Positions 1 through 6,948 of a DNA stretch of 12,592 bases are shown piece by piece. Origin of the DNA: JTS-RE9 sp964649195 (GTDB lineage Bacteria > Planctomycetota > Phycisphaerae > Phycisphaerales > Phycisphaeraceae); the NCBI GenBank assembly GCA_964649195.1, contig CAZYPK010000156.1, positions 1 through 12,592 of the forward strand. Reading direction: 5' to 3'. The notes under the pieces were generated by a model. That model was not told the origin of the DNA and searched no databases. It saw only the letters and a list, made by a program, of their open reading frames with translations. Within the stretch, counting starts at the first letter, position 1; each line of letters starts with the position of its first letter. The position numbers and the translations under genes are program-made.

Positions 1-33
1 CGACGGCTCGGCGGCCCTCGCCATCGGGCTTGA
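1..33. repeat. Dispersed hairpin repeat, copy 1 (cut by window edge)
   Basis: This stretch matches 28 of 33 positions with 11665-11697 near the other end of the window. All five differences form one block: GCGGC at positions 11-15 replaces CAAAG. The flanks CGACGGC and GCCATCG can pair (one G-T wobble) around a 12-nt loop, so the differences fall in the loop and the stem is conserved. It lies just downstream of the DUF3472 stop codon at 60-62 and may continue past the window start. I read it as a mobile or dispersed palindromic element, possibly also acting as a 3' stem-loop. Confidence 0.7.
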
Positions 34-59
34 CACCACATTCGGTACATGAGCCACAT

Positions 60-950
60 TTACTTCCCGTCTTTGAGCACCGCATCCAATTCTTCGGGTT
101 TCAAATCCGATTCCGTCTTGCGTTCGATGTGCTTCCACAGCGGCGTGTCGTTGTTGGTGATGTCGCCGCCGGTGGTGAGGTAGAAGCGGCCATCCTTGAG
201 TCCCGCGTTGATGTTCATCACCGGATTGCTGTCGGCGGTGAACCGCGCCTTGGTCACCTGCTGCCACTGGCCATCGAGCGGTTTGACCCACGCATTGCCG
301 AACTGGGCGCGGCGTTCCTTCGTGGTGGATACACGATTGCGGCGAAAGTCCTCGACGAAGGAGTACGCCCCGCTGAGGTTGATCCCGCCCGCGCCGCTGC
401 CGGGCTTGTTCGTGGTGATGGTGGAGAAGGTGACCAGATGTTTCCACGCCTTCTCTTCGGGAACGAAAAAGTAGCCTGAGAACGCGGTGCGCTCGCCATC
501 GGGGATGGCCTTGACGAGGAAGCGGTACGTCTGGCCGATCTTCCATTCGTAATCCATGAACGACTGCCCGCCGGTGCCCTCGTTGCCGAAGCGACCGACG
601 CGCACCTTTTCATCCTTGTGCAGCAGCTTCACCCGCCTGTCCTCCTGCACCGACTTGGGATCGTTCTGCGAGCCGGGATCCCACACGGAGAAGATCACGA
701 CCTTCTTGCCGTTGGAAAGTTCCTGGATGCCGAAGTAGCCCTTGTTGAAACCGATGACGCAGAAGTAGGTTCCCTCGGCTGATTTCTCGACGGTGATCTC
801 GTTGTAGAACGCGCCGCCCTGCGGCGCCGTGTAGCCCAGATGCACCGAACGGCAGGCGATGCCTTCGAGCTTTTTGTCGGCAAGCGTGACGCCCGCGGCG
901 GCAAGAACAAGGCAGATGGAAACAAGAATGGCAGGCAGGCGATGGTGCAT
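60..950 (-). CDS. Secreted DUF3472 domain protein
   Basis: A 296-residue exported protein that I assign to the DUF3472 family, whose biochemical role is unknown. Residues 1-24 are a signal peptide (MHHR, a hydrophobic core, and a likely cut after TLA). The body (about 30-275) is beta-rich and full of aromatics and glycines, with family-like blocks such as GAFYNEITVE near 46, FGIQEL near 73, VIFSVWDPG near 85, VGRFGNEGTGGQS near 118 and GYFFVPEE near 159. An in-frame ATG at 965 would add MRAIA. I prefer the ATG at 950 because GAGAG lies 8 nt upstream, while the 965 start has no clear ribosome site. The gene diverges from terC-like 1157-2143 across a gap holding a palindrome. Known relatives are common in planctomycetes and Bacteroidetes; a carbohydrate- or matrix-related extracellular role is only a guess. 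Confidence 0.85.
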   Translation of the reverse strand: MHHRLPAILVSICLVLAAAGVTLADKKLEGIACRSVHLGYTAPQGGAFYNEITVEKSAEGTYFCVIGFNKGYFGIQELSNGKKVVIFSVWDPGSQNDPKSVQEDRRVKLLHKDEKVRVGRFGNEGTGGQSFMDYEWKIGQTYRFLVKAIPDGERTAFSGYFFVPEEKAWKHLVTFSTITTNKPGSGAGGINLSGAYSFVEDFRRNRVSTTKERRAQFGNAWVKPLDGQWQQVTKARFTADSNPVMNINAGLKDGRFYLTTGGDITNNDTPLWKHIERKTESDLKPEELDAVLKDGK

Positions 951-1029
951 GGCGATGGCTCTCATGGGTGGTTGCGGACAGGCGGTATCTTAGGCGCTGT
1001 TTCAATGCTCGTCCCGGCCTCCCAATACT

Positions 1030-1049
1030 CCGTTCGCCAAGGCGAACGG
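1030..1049. repeat. REP-like palindrome, copy A (9-bp arms, AA loop)
   Basis: CCGTTCGCC (1030-1038) and GGCGAACGG (1041-1049) are perfect inverted arms around AA. The same element occurs at 5324-5343 with TG as loop, and a 7-bp-arm version at 11828-11843. This copy sits in the 206-nt gap between the divergent DUF3472 and TerC genes, 79 nt from the former start and 107 nt from the latter. I see no convincing promoter boxes or riboswitch in the rest of the gap. It could be a REP-type mobile repeat or a protein-binding operator. Confidence 0.75.
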
Positions 1050-1156
1050 CTAAATGAGCCACCTTTGCGTTGGGGTATCCACGCGCCTCGTATTCACGAC
1101 GCTTCCCGCTATCATGGTCCGCTTTCCCGCTCGCTCGATTACATCGGAAAACAACC

Positions 1157-2143
1157 ATGATCTGGCTCTGGATCGGCTTCCTGCTGCTCGTCTTCATCTT
1201 CCTGGCGCTGGACCTGGGCGTCTTCAACCGCCACGCCCATGTCATTTCCGTGCGCGAGGCGCTGCGCTGGACCGCGCTGTGGGTCACGGTGGCGATGGTG
1301 TTCAACGTCGCGGTTTACTTCATCTACGAAAACCACTGGATGGGCATCGGCATGCCCAGCGTGGACGCCCAGGGCAAGGTCATCCACGAGGGCCTGAGCG
1401 GCTGGGATGCGGCGCTGAAGTTCTTCACCGGCTATGTCGTCGAGAAGTCGCTGAGCATGGACAACATCTTCGTCATCGCCGTCATCTTCGGCTACTTCAA
1501 GGTGCCGCCGCAGTTTCAGCACCGCGTCCTCTTCTGGGGCATCCTCGGCGCGCTCATCATGCGCGGCGGCATGATCGCCGTCGGCTGGGCCATGATCCAC
1601 TCCTTCAGTTGGACCATCTACATCTTCGGCGGCCTGCTGCTCATCACCGCCGTGCGAATGCTCATGTCCGGCGACGAACACGGCGACCCCAACAACAACT
1701 GGCTCACCCGCCTGGCGCGGAAAATCTACCCCGTCGCCGACGAGTTCGACGGACAGAAGTTTTTCACGGTGGTCAACGGCAAGCGGGCCATGACCCGCCT
1801 CATGCTCGTGCTGCTGGTCGTTGAGAGCACCGATGTCCTCTTCGCCGTCGATTCCATTCCCGCCATCTTCGCCATCACCGATGATCCCTTCATCGTCTTC
1901 ACCTCCAACGTCTTCGCCATCCTCGGTCTGCGCAGCCTCTACTTCGCGCTGGCGGGCATGATCGACAAGTTCCGCTACCTCAAGCCGAGCCTTGTGTTCA
2001 TTCTCGCCTTCGTCGGCGTCAAGATGATCATCTCGCATCACTACCCGATCCCGACCGTCGTCTCACTGTCGGTGATCCTGGGCATCCTCGCGGTGGGCGT
2101 GACGGCCTCGATCCTCGCGCCGACGGTGACGGGAGAGAAATAA
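1157..2143 (+). CDS. TerC/Alx-family integral membrane protein
   Basis: A 328-residue polytopic membrane protein of the TerC family (Pfam TerC). Some members, such as E. coli Alx and Bacillus MeeF/MeeY, are linked to manganese export; others were named for tellurite resistance. I count roughly seven to nine hydrophobic segments, starting at residues 2-22, 37-56, 124-145, 151-169, 211-235, 248-268 and 303-320. Family hallmarks with buried acidic residues are EKSLSMDN (96-103) and ESTDVLFAVDS (223-233). The length is close to E. coli Alx, about 320 residues. The reading frame stays open upstream to 1070, but I chose the ATG at 1157 because the protein then begins directly with the family's first membrane helix (MIWLWIGFLL). 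The ribosome site is weak (GGA about 8 nt upstream). No yybP-ykoY manganese riboswitch is apparent upstream. The stop lies 33 nt from the convergent gene at 2177, across a nearly pure pyrimidine stretch. Confidence 0.93.
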   Translation: MIWLWIGFLLLVFIFLALDLGVFNRHAHVISVREALRWTALWVTVAMVFNVAVYFIYENHWMGIGMPSVDAQGKVIHEGLSGWDAALKFFTGYVVEKSLSMDNIFVIAVIFGYFKVPPQFQHRVLFWGILGALIMRGGMIAVGWAMIHSFSWTIYIFGGLLLITAVRMLMSGDEHGDPNNNWLTRLARKIYPVADEFDGQKFFTVVNGKRAMTRLMLVLLVVESTDVLFAVDSIPAIFAITDDPFIVFTSNVFAILGLRSLYFALAGMIDKFRYLKPSLVFILAFVGVKMIISHHYPIPTVVSLSVILGILAVGVTASILAPTVTGEK

Positions 2144-2176
2144 GCCCCTTTTCCCTCTTCCTTCCTCCGTTTCCGA

Positions 2177-3790
2177 TCACTCCGGTTGAGCCGCCGGTGG
2201 CGGTTCGTCGAGCGATTCCTTGCCGTCGCTTTCGAGCCAGCGTTTGGCGAGCGCCGCTTCGGGCGAGTTGGGATGTTCGCGCAGCAGCAGTTGCAGGATG
2301 GATCGGGCCCGCGGGATGTCGCCCTTTTCCACGAGTTGTTTGGCCAGCCTCATGCGGCCCTGGGCCGGCGTCTGGGGCAACACCCGCGTCGGCGTTTTTC
2401 CCGCGACGCTTTTCGCCTCCGGCCAGCGGATGCGCACCACGTAGAGCTTCGTCGCGTCGTTGACGGTCGTGTGGTCATCGGCGATGCCGGCCCAGAGGAC
2501 ATCGCCGTTGCCCATCGTGGCCGGATGGCTGCCGAAGGTGAGCGGGGCGGGGACTTCGACCGGATCGTGCGCCACGCGGCCGCGCTCGTCGAGGATGTGC
2601 ATCTTCGTCGGGTAAGCGCCGAACACGTTCGCCCTGCCGCCCTGCCCCGAGGCCTGCATGACGGCGACGTGATTGGGGCCCAAGCGCGTGCCGGTCACGA
2701 TCAGGTCGTCCACCGGTTTGTCATCGAGGTAGATCGTCTCGGACTGGCCTGCTTCATCGAATCGGACGAGGACGGGCAGGCGCGAGCCATGCACGGGGTT
2801 CTGGAGCGCGGCGGGATTGATGTACGTCGCCCCGGCGATGCCGTAGCCGCGTCTCATGCGGAAGATCGGGCCGGGCCTGATCGGTTCGCCGATGTTCCTG
2901 GCGGTCTCGCGCATGGAGCCGGAGGGGAAGATCATCGTCAGCTTCTGGGCCTGGCCGGGGGTGGCGGTGAAGTTGCCGAGGCGCAGGCCCCAAGGCTGGG
3001 GGTCGGAGACGGTGATGCCGTAGATGTCGCCATCGGCGCCGACGATGGAGGACATCCAGAAGCTGTGGCTGCTGATCCAGGTGAGCCGGCTCTTCTCGAT
3101 GATCTTGCCCGCCGGATCGAGGGCGATGAACTCATCGGCCTGATGCACATCGCGGCCGGGGAACATCTTGCCGATGCAGTAGAACAGGCCGTACATCTTG
3201 CCGTTGAAACTGACCGAGACATTGGGCGCGGTTCCGTCCACCAGCAGCCAGATGTTGTTTTCCTCATACCCTTCGCCGCCGCGCACCTTCGTCTCGAACA
3301 CCATCTTCCCCTTGCTGATCTTGCGCAGCAGCAGCGTGTTGGCCACCGGCGGGCCGGGCGCGTGATTGCCCTTGACTTCCGGCCCCATCCGCGCCCCCAG
3401 CGCCAGCGCCAGCGAGCCGTCCGCGTGGCCGAACATGCCCTGCACCGACCGCTCGGGCAGGTCGATCATCGGCTGATCGGGGAGCATCTGGTCGTTCAGA
3501 TGCTGTACGCGCGAACTGAGCTTGTCCCCCGCGCTGTCGTGCCAGCAGACCCAGTAGCCGCCCGTCGGATCCTCCGCGACATGCACGCCCAGGAACTGAT
3601 GGTTCACCGCCCGCTGCGGCAGCGGCAGATGGCGGATATGGATGTGCGACTTGAGGCCGGGCACCGGATCGGGACTCTTCCTGGCCCCGTCTTTGGCGTG
3701 GAGCGTGGAAACGCAGAACATCACCAGCAGGGCGGCGAGGGGGGTGAACATCGGGCGGGAAAAGAGCGGTTTCCGGCGGCGCGTGGGCAT
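2177..3790 (-). CDS. Secreted protein of unknown function with TPR-like C-terminus
   Basis: A 537-residue exported protein that I cannot assign to a named family. It starts MPTRRRKPLF, followed by a hydrophobic stretch (about 15-29) and a likely signal peptidase site after LHA at residue 32. RRRKPLF is basic but not a proper twin-arginine motif. The middle (about 50-460) is beta-rich with alternating blocks such as GGYWVCWHDS, DGDIYGITVSD and NGDVLWAGIADD, which suggests a propeller-like or BNR/WD-type repeat fold. Residues 479-521 look like a helical hairpin of TPR type (LVEKGDIPRARSILQLL, then HPNSPEAALAKRWL), followed by a proline-rich tail. The start is supported by GAGG 7 nt upstream of the ATG. 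It lies 274 nt downstream of the PQQ-like propeller gene on the same strand, so co-transcription is possible. Both are exported, hinting at a shared extracytoplasmic role; this is inference. Confidence 0.8.
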   Translation of the reverse strand: MPTRRRKPLFSRPMFTPLAALLVMFCVSTLHAKDGARKSPDPVPGLKSHIHIRHLPLPQRAVNHQFLGVHVAEDPTGGYWVCWHDSAGDKLSSRVQHLNDQMLPDQPMIDLPERSVQGMFGHADGSLALALGARMGPEVKGNHAPGPPVANTLLLRKISKGKMVFETKVRGGEGYEENNIWLLVDGTAPNVSVSFNGKMYGLFYCIGKMFPGRDVHQADEFIALDPAGKIIEKSRLTWISSHSFWMSSIVGADGDIYGITVSDPQPWGLRLGNFTATPGQAQKLTMIFPSGSMRETARNIGEPIRPGPIFRMRRGYGIAGATYINPAALQNPVHGSRLPVLVRFDEAGQSETIYLDDKPVDDLIVTGTRLGPNHVAVMQASGQGGRANVFGAYPTKMHILDERGRVAHDPVEVPAPLTFGSHPATMGNGDVLWAGIADDHTTVNDATKLYVVRIRWPEAKSVAGKTPTRVLPQTPAQGRMRLAKQLVEKGDIPRARSILQLLLREHPNSPEAALAKRWLESDGKESLDEPPPAAQPE

Positions 3791-3934
3791 GGATGATCCT
3801 CGAAATCAGCGGGAAAACAACAAAAATAGCGGGATGCAAGGCGGCCCGCTCATCAAGCACAACGATCCGGCGGGGCTGGCCGCGCAGACCGATTTGGTTT
3901 TTTCGGCAACTATTGTGATTTTATGGGAAACGGC

Positions 3935-3975
3935 GGGGTCGGGGGAACCGGGGGAACCGGGGAAATCTCCGGGGG
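3935..3975 (+). other. G-run cluster, potential G-quadruplex / GGGGGAACC tandem
   Basis: Five runs of four or five G occur in 41 nt on the plus strand (3935-3938, 3941-3945, 3950-3954, 3959-3962, 3971-3975), separated by loops of 2-8 nt, with GGGGGAACC repeated. This fits the usual intramolecular G-quadruplex pattern. It lies in the 274-nt gap between the propeller gene and the secreted gene at 2177-3790. Both are transcribed leftward, so the G-rich strand is the template strand. A 7-bp hairpin (AAGCCGC-AA-GCGGCTT, 3982-3997) is adjacent but has no U tract after it, so it is not a standard terminator. Function is not established. Confidence 0.55.
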
Positions 3976-4064
3976 ATTGCGAAGCCGCAAGCGGCTTGGG
4001 CGTGCGGTTATTCAGGAATCCCATTCTTTTTTTGTCTGCCTCTCTGAAATCTTTTTTCTTTCAG

Positions 4065-5306
4065 TCATTTCTCCACGCGATAGAGATGCGACTTGGAACG
4101 GAGGAACATGGCCTTGCCCGCGATGGCGGGTGAGCCCATGCAGCCGTCGCCGAGTTTATTTTGCGCGAGTTGCTGGAAGGTGTCACCTGGAGCGATGATC
4201 GTGGTCGTGCCGGTCTGATCGAAGAAGTGGATTCGGCCATCGACGTAGAGAGGCGAGGCGCAGAACGCGCCGCCGATGCGCTGTCGCCAGACTTGCTCGC
4301 CGCTGTTGGCGCTCACGCATTGGGCGATGCCGTCATCGGTGATGAGGTAAAGATGATCGCCCACGAGCAGGGGGCTGACGCGGGCGCCGAGGCCGCGCGT
4401 GATGCGCCATGCGACGTTGGCGTCGGAGACCTGGCCGCCGGTGCCGGGCTTGAGCGCGAGGAATTTGGGGAAGTCGTAGCCGGTGTTGACGAAGATCAGG
4501 CCGTGGCCATAGACCGGCACCGCGACGTTTGAATACCCCTCATAGCGATACTGCCAAAGTTCCTTGCCCGTGGCCGGCTCGTAAGCCGTCAGTGCATCGG
4601 CATGAAGGCTGATGATCTGCTCCCTGCCGTCGTGCTTGATGAGCACCGGCGTGCAGAACGATTTTTCCTGTTGATCGCTCTTCTTGATCGGATTGGAGCG
4701 TTCCTTTTTCCACGCGACTTCGCCGGTGTTCTTGTTCAGGGCAAGCAGAAAACGCCGGTTGATGCCGTCGCAGTGAACGATGAGGAGGTCGCCGTGAAGG
4801 ATGGGCGAGGAGCCGGGGCCGACGGTGTAGATGACATCGCTGAAATCGCTGGTTTTCCAGGCGATGGAACCGGTCTGGCGATTGACGGCGGCAGTGCCGA
4901 AGTTGCCGAAGTGAACATAGACGCGATCGGCATCGATCACCGGCGTGGGCGAGGCGAAGCTGTTGAGTTGATGGATGTTGCCGGGCTTCGAGGGCGTGAA
5001 GAGCTCGATGTTGTGAAGAATCTCGCCGCTGTCGCGATGGACGCAGACGGCGCGCAGCGAGCGACCGTCGCCCAGCGCCGTGGTCAGCCAGACCTGATTG
5101 CCGCAGACGACAGGCGAGGACCAGCCCTTGCCGGGGATCGCGGTCTTCCACTTGATGTTCTCCGTTTCGCTCCAGGTCAGCGGCAGGCCCACATCACCGG
5201 CATGACCATCGGCGGTGGGGCCGCGAAACTGCGGCCATTCACCGGCGGCAGGCGCGGTGCAGGTGATGGCCAGGACAAACGTCAACGATAGTGCCATGCG
5301 CATCAT
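4065..5306 (-). CDS. Secreted PQQ-binding-like beta-propeller protein
   Basis: A 413-residue exported protein with PQQ-like (quinoprotein/BamB-type) propeller repeats. Residues 1-22 are a signal peptide ending near APAAG, and the mature protein begins EWPQFRGP, a signature common in planctomycete members. Blade motifs of the form TG-x-x-x-W recur: QTGSIAW (144-150), NTGEVAW (193-199), ATGKELW (245-251) and NSGEQVW (334-340), with variants such as DSGEIL (92-97). These give about six to eight blades over the whole mature chain, with no extra catalytic domain. I see no reason to predict alcohol dehydrogenase activity; many such planctomycete proteins have no assigned substrate. The frame opens at 5372, but that stretch covers a palindrome; the ATG at 5306 (MMRMALS) gives a clean signal peptide and has GGGA about 8 nt upstream. 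The gene lies 160 nt downstream of the enolase-family gene on the same strand. Confidence 0.9.
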   Translation of the reverse strand: MMRMALSLTFVLAITCTAPAAGEWPQFRGPTADGHAGDVGLPLTWSETENIKWKTAIPGKGWSSPVVCGNQVWLTTALGDGRSLRAVCVHRDSGEILHNIELFTPSKPGNIHQLNSFASPTPVIDADRVYVHFGNFGTAAVNRQTGSIAWKTSDFSDVIYTVGPGSSPILHGDLLIVHCDGINRRFLLALNKNTGEVAWKKERSNPIKKSDQQEKSFCTPVLIKHDGREQIISLHADALTAYEPATGKELWQYRYEGYSNVAVPVYGHGLIFVNTGYDFPKFLALKPGTGGQVSDANVAWRITRGLGARVSPLLVGDHLYLITDDGIAQCVSANSGEQVWRQRIGGAFCASPLYVDGRIHFFDQTGTTTIIAPGDTFQQLAQNKLGDGCMGSPAIAGKAMFLRSKSHLYRVEK

Positions 5307-5323
5307 GAATGATTCCCATTTGG

Positions 5324-5343
5324 CCGTTCGCCTGGGCGAACGG
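5324..5343. repeat. REP-like palindrome, copy B (9-bp arms, TG loop)
   Basis: CCGTTCGCC (5324-5332) and GGCGAACGG (5335-5343) flank TG. The arms are identical to those at 1030-1049 and only the loop differs. The element ends 17 nt before the propeller gene's ATG at 5306, right next to its ribosome site. In a leftward transcript it would form a 9-bp hairpin in the 5' leader. Whether this affects translation is inference. Confidence 0.75.
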
Positions 5344-5355
5344 AGACCTGCTATA

Positions 5356-5464
5356 TGAAACCATGAAACCACGAAATCAGGAAATCAGGAAATCAACGCG
5401 AGCCACACGATATTTCCCGATCACATTTCCTGTTTTCCTGCTTTCCTGTTTTCCTGATTTTCTT
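5356..5464. repeat. Opposed 8-bp repeat arrays, long stem downstream of dehydratase gene
   Basis: Five consecutive 8-bp units run from 5356 to 5395 (TGAAACCA twice, CGAAATCA, GGAAATCA twice). Five units of the opposite sense run from 5425 to 5464 (ATTTCCTG, TTTTCCTG, CTTTCCTG, TTTTCCTG, ATTTTCTT). The two arrays are near-complementary and could fold into a long imperfect stem around a loop of about 29 nt. The right array ends 2 nt from the stop codon of the dehydratase gene (5467), so in its mRNA the stem would follow the stop at once and could stop transcription or protect the 3' end. The core CAGGAAA is shared with the 7-bp array at 8659-8693. Confidence 0.7.
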
Positions 5465-5466
5465 CA

Positions 5467-6570
5467 TCACTCCACCACCACCACCGGTTTGCCCAGCACC
5501 TCCATGCGCGGCGATACGCCCAGCCCCGGCGCCGTCGATGCCGCCAGCCTTCCGTTTTTCCGCTGCGGCGCACCCTCGGCAATGCTCACCGTGACATAGC
5601 TGTTGAAATCCGTCGAGGTGAAGAGCAATTCCGTCGGTGTCGAGTGGGCCATGTGGGCGATCGCCGCGGTCACGATGTCGCCGCCCCAACTGTCTTCAAT
5701 CGTCATGGCCACGCCCATCGCCACGCACAGATCGCGGGCTTGTCTCATCTTCGTCAGCCCGCCCAGTTTGCTGATCTTCAGGTTGACCACATCCATTGCC
5801 CGATCAGCATAACCTTGCAAGAGCGGCTGAATCGAATCCATCACCTCATCGAGCACGAACGGATGATCCGTGTGTTTGCGGATCGTCAGGCATTCCTCAT
5901 AAGTCAGACAAGGCTGCTCGATATAGACATCGATATCACGCACCGCGCGGACCACCCGCATCGCATCGTGCATCAGCCAGCCGGTGTTCGCATCCGCGAC
6001 GAGGCGATCGCCCGGCTCCAGCTGCGCGGCGACGGCCTTGATGCGTTCGATGTCAACCGCCGGATCGCCGCCGACCTTCAGTTGAAACCGCTTGTAGCCC
6101 TGGCCGCGATATTCAGCCACGCGCGACGCCATCACCTCCGGCGCCTCCTGCGAGATCGCGCGGTAGAGCACGAAGTCATCCCCGAAGCGTCCGCCCAGCA
6201 GCGTGCACACCGGCACGCCCGTCGCCTGTCCGAGGATGTCCCAACAGGCCATGTCGATGCCCGATTTCACATAAGCGTGTCCCTTGAGCGCCGCATCCAT
6301 CAGGCGATTGAGCTTGTCCAGTTCGCGCGGATCCCGGCCGATCAGATGCGGGGCCAGTTCGGCGATGCCGGCGCGAACACCGCCTGCGTAGGCAGGGAGA
6401 TAGAAGGGGCCCAGCGGGCAGACTTCGCCGTGGCCGACCAGGCCGGCGTCGGTTTCGATGCGGATGATGGTTGAATCGAAGACGGTGACGCTCTTGCCGC
6501 CGGACCATTTGTAGGTCGTTTCGTGAAGAGGAAGTTCAACGCGGTAGGCGGAGATACGAACGATGCGCAT
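5467..6570 (-). CDS. Enolase-superfamily dehydratase/epimerase, cis-3-hydroxyproline dehydratase-like
   Basis: A 367-residue cytoplasmic enzyme of the mandelate racemase/muconate lactonizing group. The N-terminal capping domain (about 1-125) contains GHGEVCPLGPFYLPAY (46-61); the TIM barrel follows. Predicted catalytic lysines are K165 (FQLKVGG) and K265 (VNLKISKLGG). Magnesium ligands are D193 (VADAN), E218 (YIEQP) and D241 (VLDEV). IEDSWGGD (291-298) closes the active site. The first lysine of the usual K-x-K motif is Q163. The two-lysine layout and the cap sequence resemble cis-3-hydroxy-L-proline dehydratases and hydroxyproline-betaine epimerases, from memory of those families; a sugar-acid dehydratase or cycloisomerase remains possible. 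The frame extends to 6702, but MRIVRISAYRVEL at 6570 is the family's normal start and has GGAG 6 nt upstream. The gene diverges from the sialate esterase gene. No proline racemase or proline reductase partner is in view. Confidence 0.88.
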   Translation of the reverse strand: MRIVRISAYRVELPLHETTYKWSGGKSVTVFDSTIIRIETDAGLVGHGEVCPLGPFYLPAYAGGVRAGIAELAPHLIGRDPRELDKLNRLMDAALKGHAYVKSGIDMACWDILGQATGVPVCTLLGGRFGDDFVLYRAISQEAPEVMASRVAEYRGQGYKRFQLKVGGDPAVDIERIKAVAAQLEPGDRLVADANTGWLMHDAMRVVRAVRDIDVYIEQPCLTYEECLTIRKHTDHPFVLDEVMDSIQPLLQGYADRAMDVVNLKISKLGGLTKMRQARDLCVAMGVAMTIEDSWGGDIVTAAIAHMAHSTPTELLFTSTDFNSYVTVSIAEGAPQRKNGRLAASTAPGLGVSPRMEVLGKPVVVVE

Positions 6571-6632
6571 GGGGTGCTCCAAACAGGTTTTGATGATCGA
6601 TGCGTTGTCGCGGGAAGAATGTCGAGAGGATA

Positions 6633-6672
6633 CCGAATCGGCGGCTTTGGGGCGTTCCGAATCGGATCCGAT
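6633..6672. promoter_or_regulatory. Clustered palindromes upstream of the dehydratase gene, candidate operator
   Basis: The 9-nt palindrome CCGAATCGG occurs at 6633-6641 and again at 6657-6665, start-to-start distance 24 bp. The second copy overlaps the perfect 12-bp palindrome ATCGGATCCGAT at 6661-6672. The cluster lies 63-102 nt upstream of the dehydratase ATG (6570) in the divergent gap with the esterase gene, a normal place for a local repressor. I could not assign -10/-35 boxes, and no regulator gene is in the window, so the operator role is a suggestion. Confidence 0.4.
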
Positions 6673-6689
6673 CCGCCGTCGTCGAAAAA

Positions 6690-6835
6690 CTTCAAATGAC
6701 AAAGCTCAAGTTTCAAACAAGCTCCAAAAGGCGCAAATGAAAAAACCAAGGCATGCGGATCGCGCATTATTTCCGCCTTTTTTCTTCGGAATTGGAGCTT
6801 GTTTGAGATTTGGCGATTGTGATTTGTCATTTCAG
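6690..6835. repeat. Imperfect long inverted repeat (MITE/REP-like element)
   Basis: The left arm (about 6690-6728) has CTTCAAATGACAAA and, further in, CAAACAAGCTCCAA. The right arm (about 6791-6835) has TTGGAGCTTGTTTGAGA then TTTGTCATTTCAG, its near reverse complement. The arms span about 45 bp with a small length difference in the middle, and enclose about 60 nt with an A-rich part and a T-rich part. The element occupies much of the 378-nt gap between the divergent dehydratase and esterase genes. A-rich repeats with similar wording recur in planctomycete and related genomes, in my recollection. No transposase is present. Apart from this element and the palindromes at 6633-6672, I see nothing else in the gap. 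Confidence 0.65.
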
Positions 6836-6948
6836 GCCGCGCACCAGCCAAGAATCAAACGGCCCCGGTCGGCTTGCGGGTGTGACCCGAATGTGTTGCA
6901 ATCATGGGCAGCCAACGGCCCCTTTATGTCATGCCATGGAGTTTAATC

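Noticed and set aside
966..1156. Possible yybP-ykoY manganese riboswitch before the TerC-family gene
   Set aside because: Some TerC/Alx genes have one, but I could not find its conserved core in the leader; only the REP-like palindrome is visible.
2144..2176. Pyrimidine-rich stretch between the TerC-family gene and the convergent gene, as a terminator
   Set aside because: There is no stem-loop before the T/C-rich run, so an intrinsic terminator is not supported; it may just be compositional.
2186..3796. A 536-codon open frame on the plus strand, antisense to the secreted protein gene
   Set aside because: It mirrors the codon pattern of the minus-strand gene in GC-rich DNA; its translation is low-complexity and Arg/His/Asp-rich with no signal peptide or motif, while the minus strand has a ribosome site, signal peptide and domain-like structure.
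4044..4064. CTGAAA/TTTCAG hairpin next to the propeller gene stop
   Set aside because: Only 6 bp, AT-rich, with no following U tract in the mRNA sense; too weak to call a terminator.
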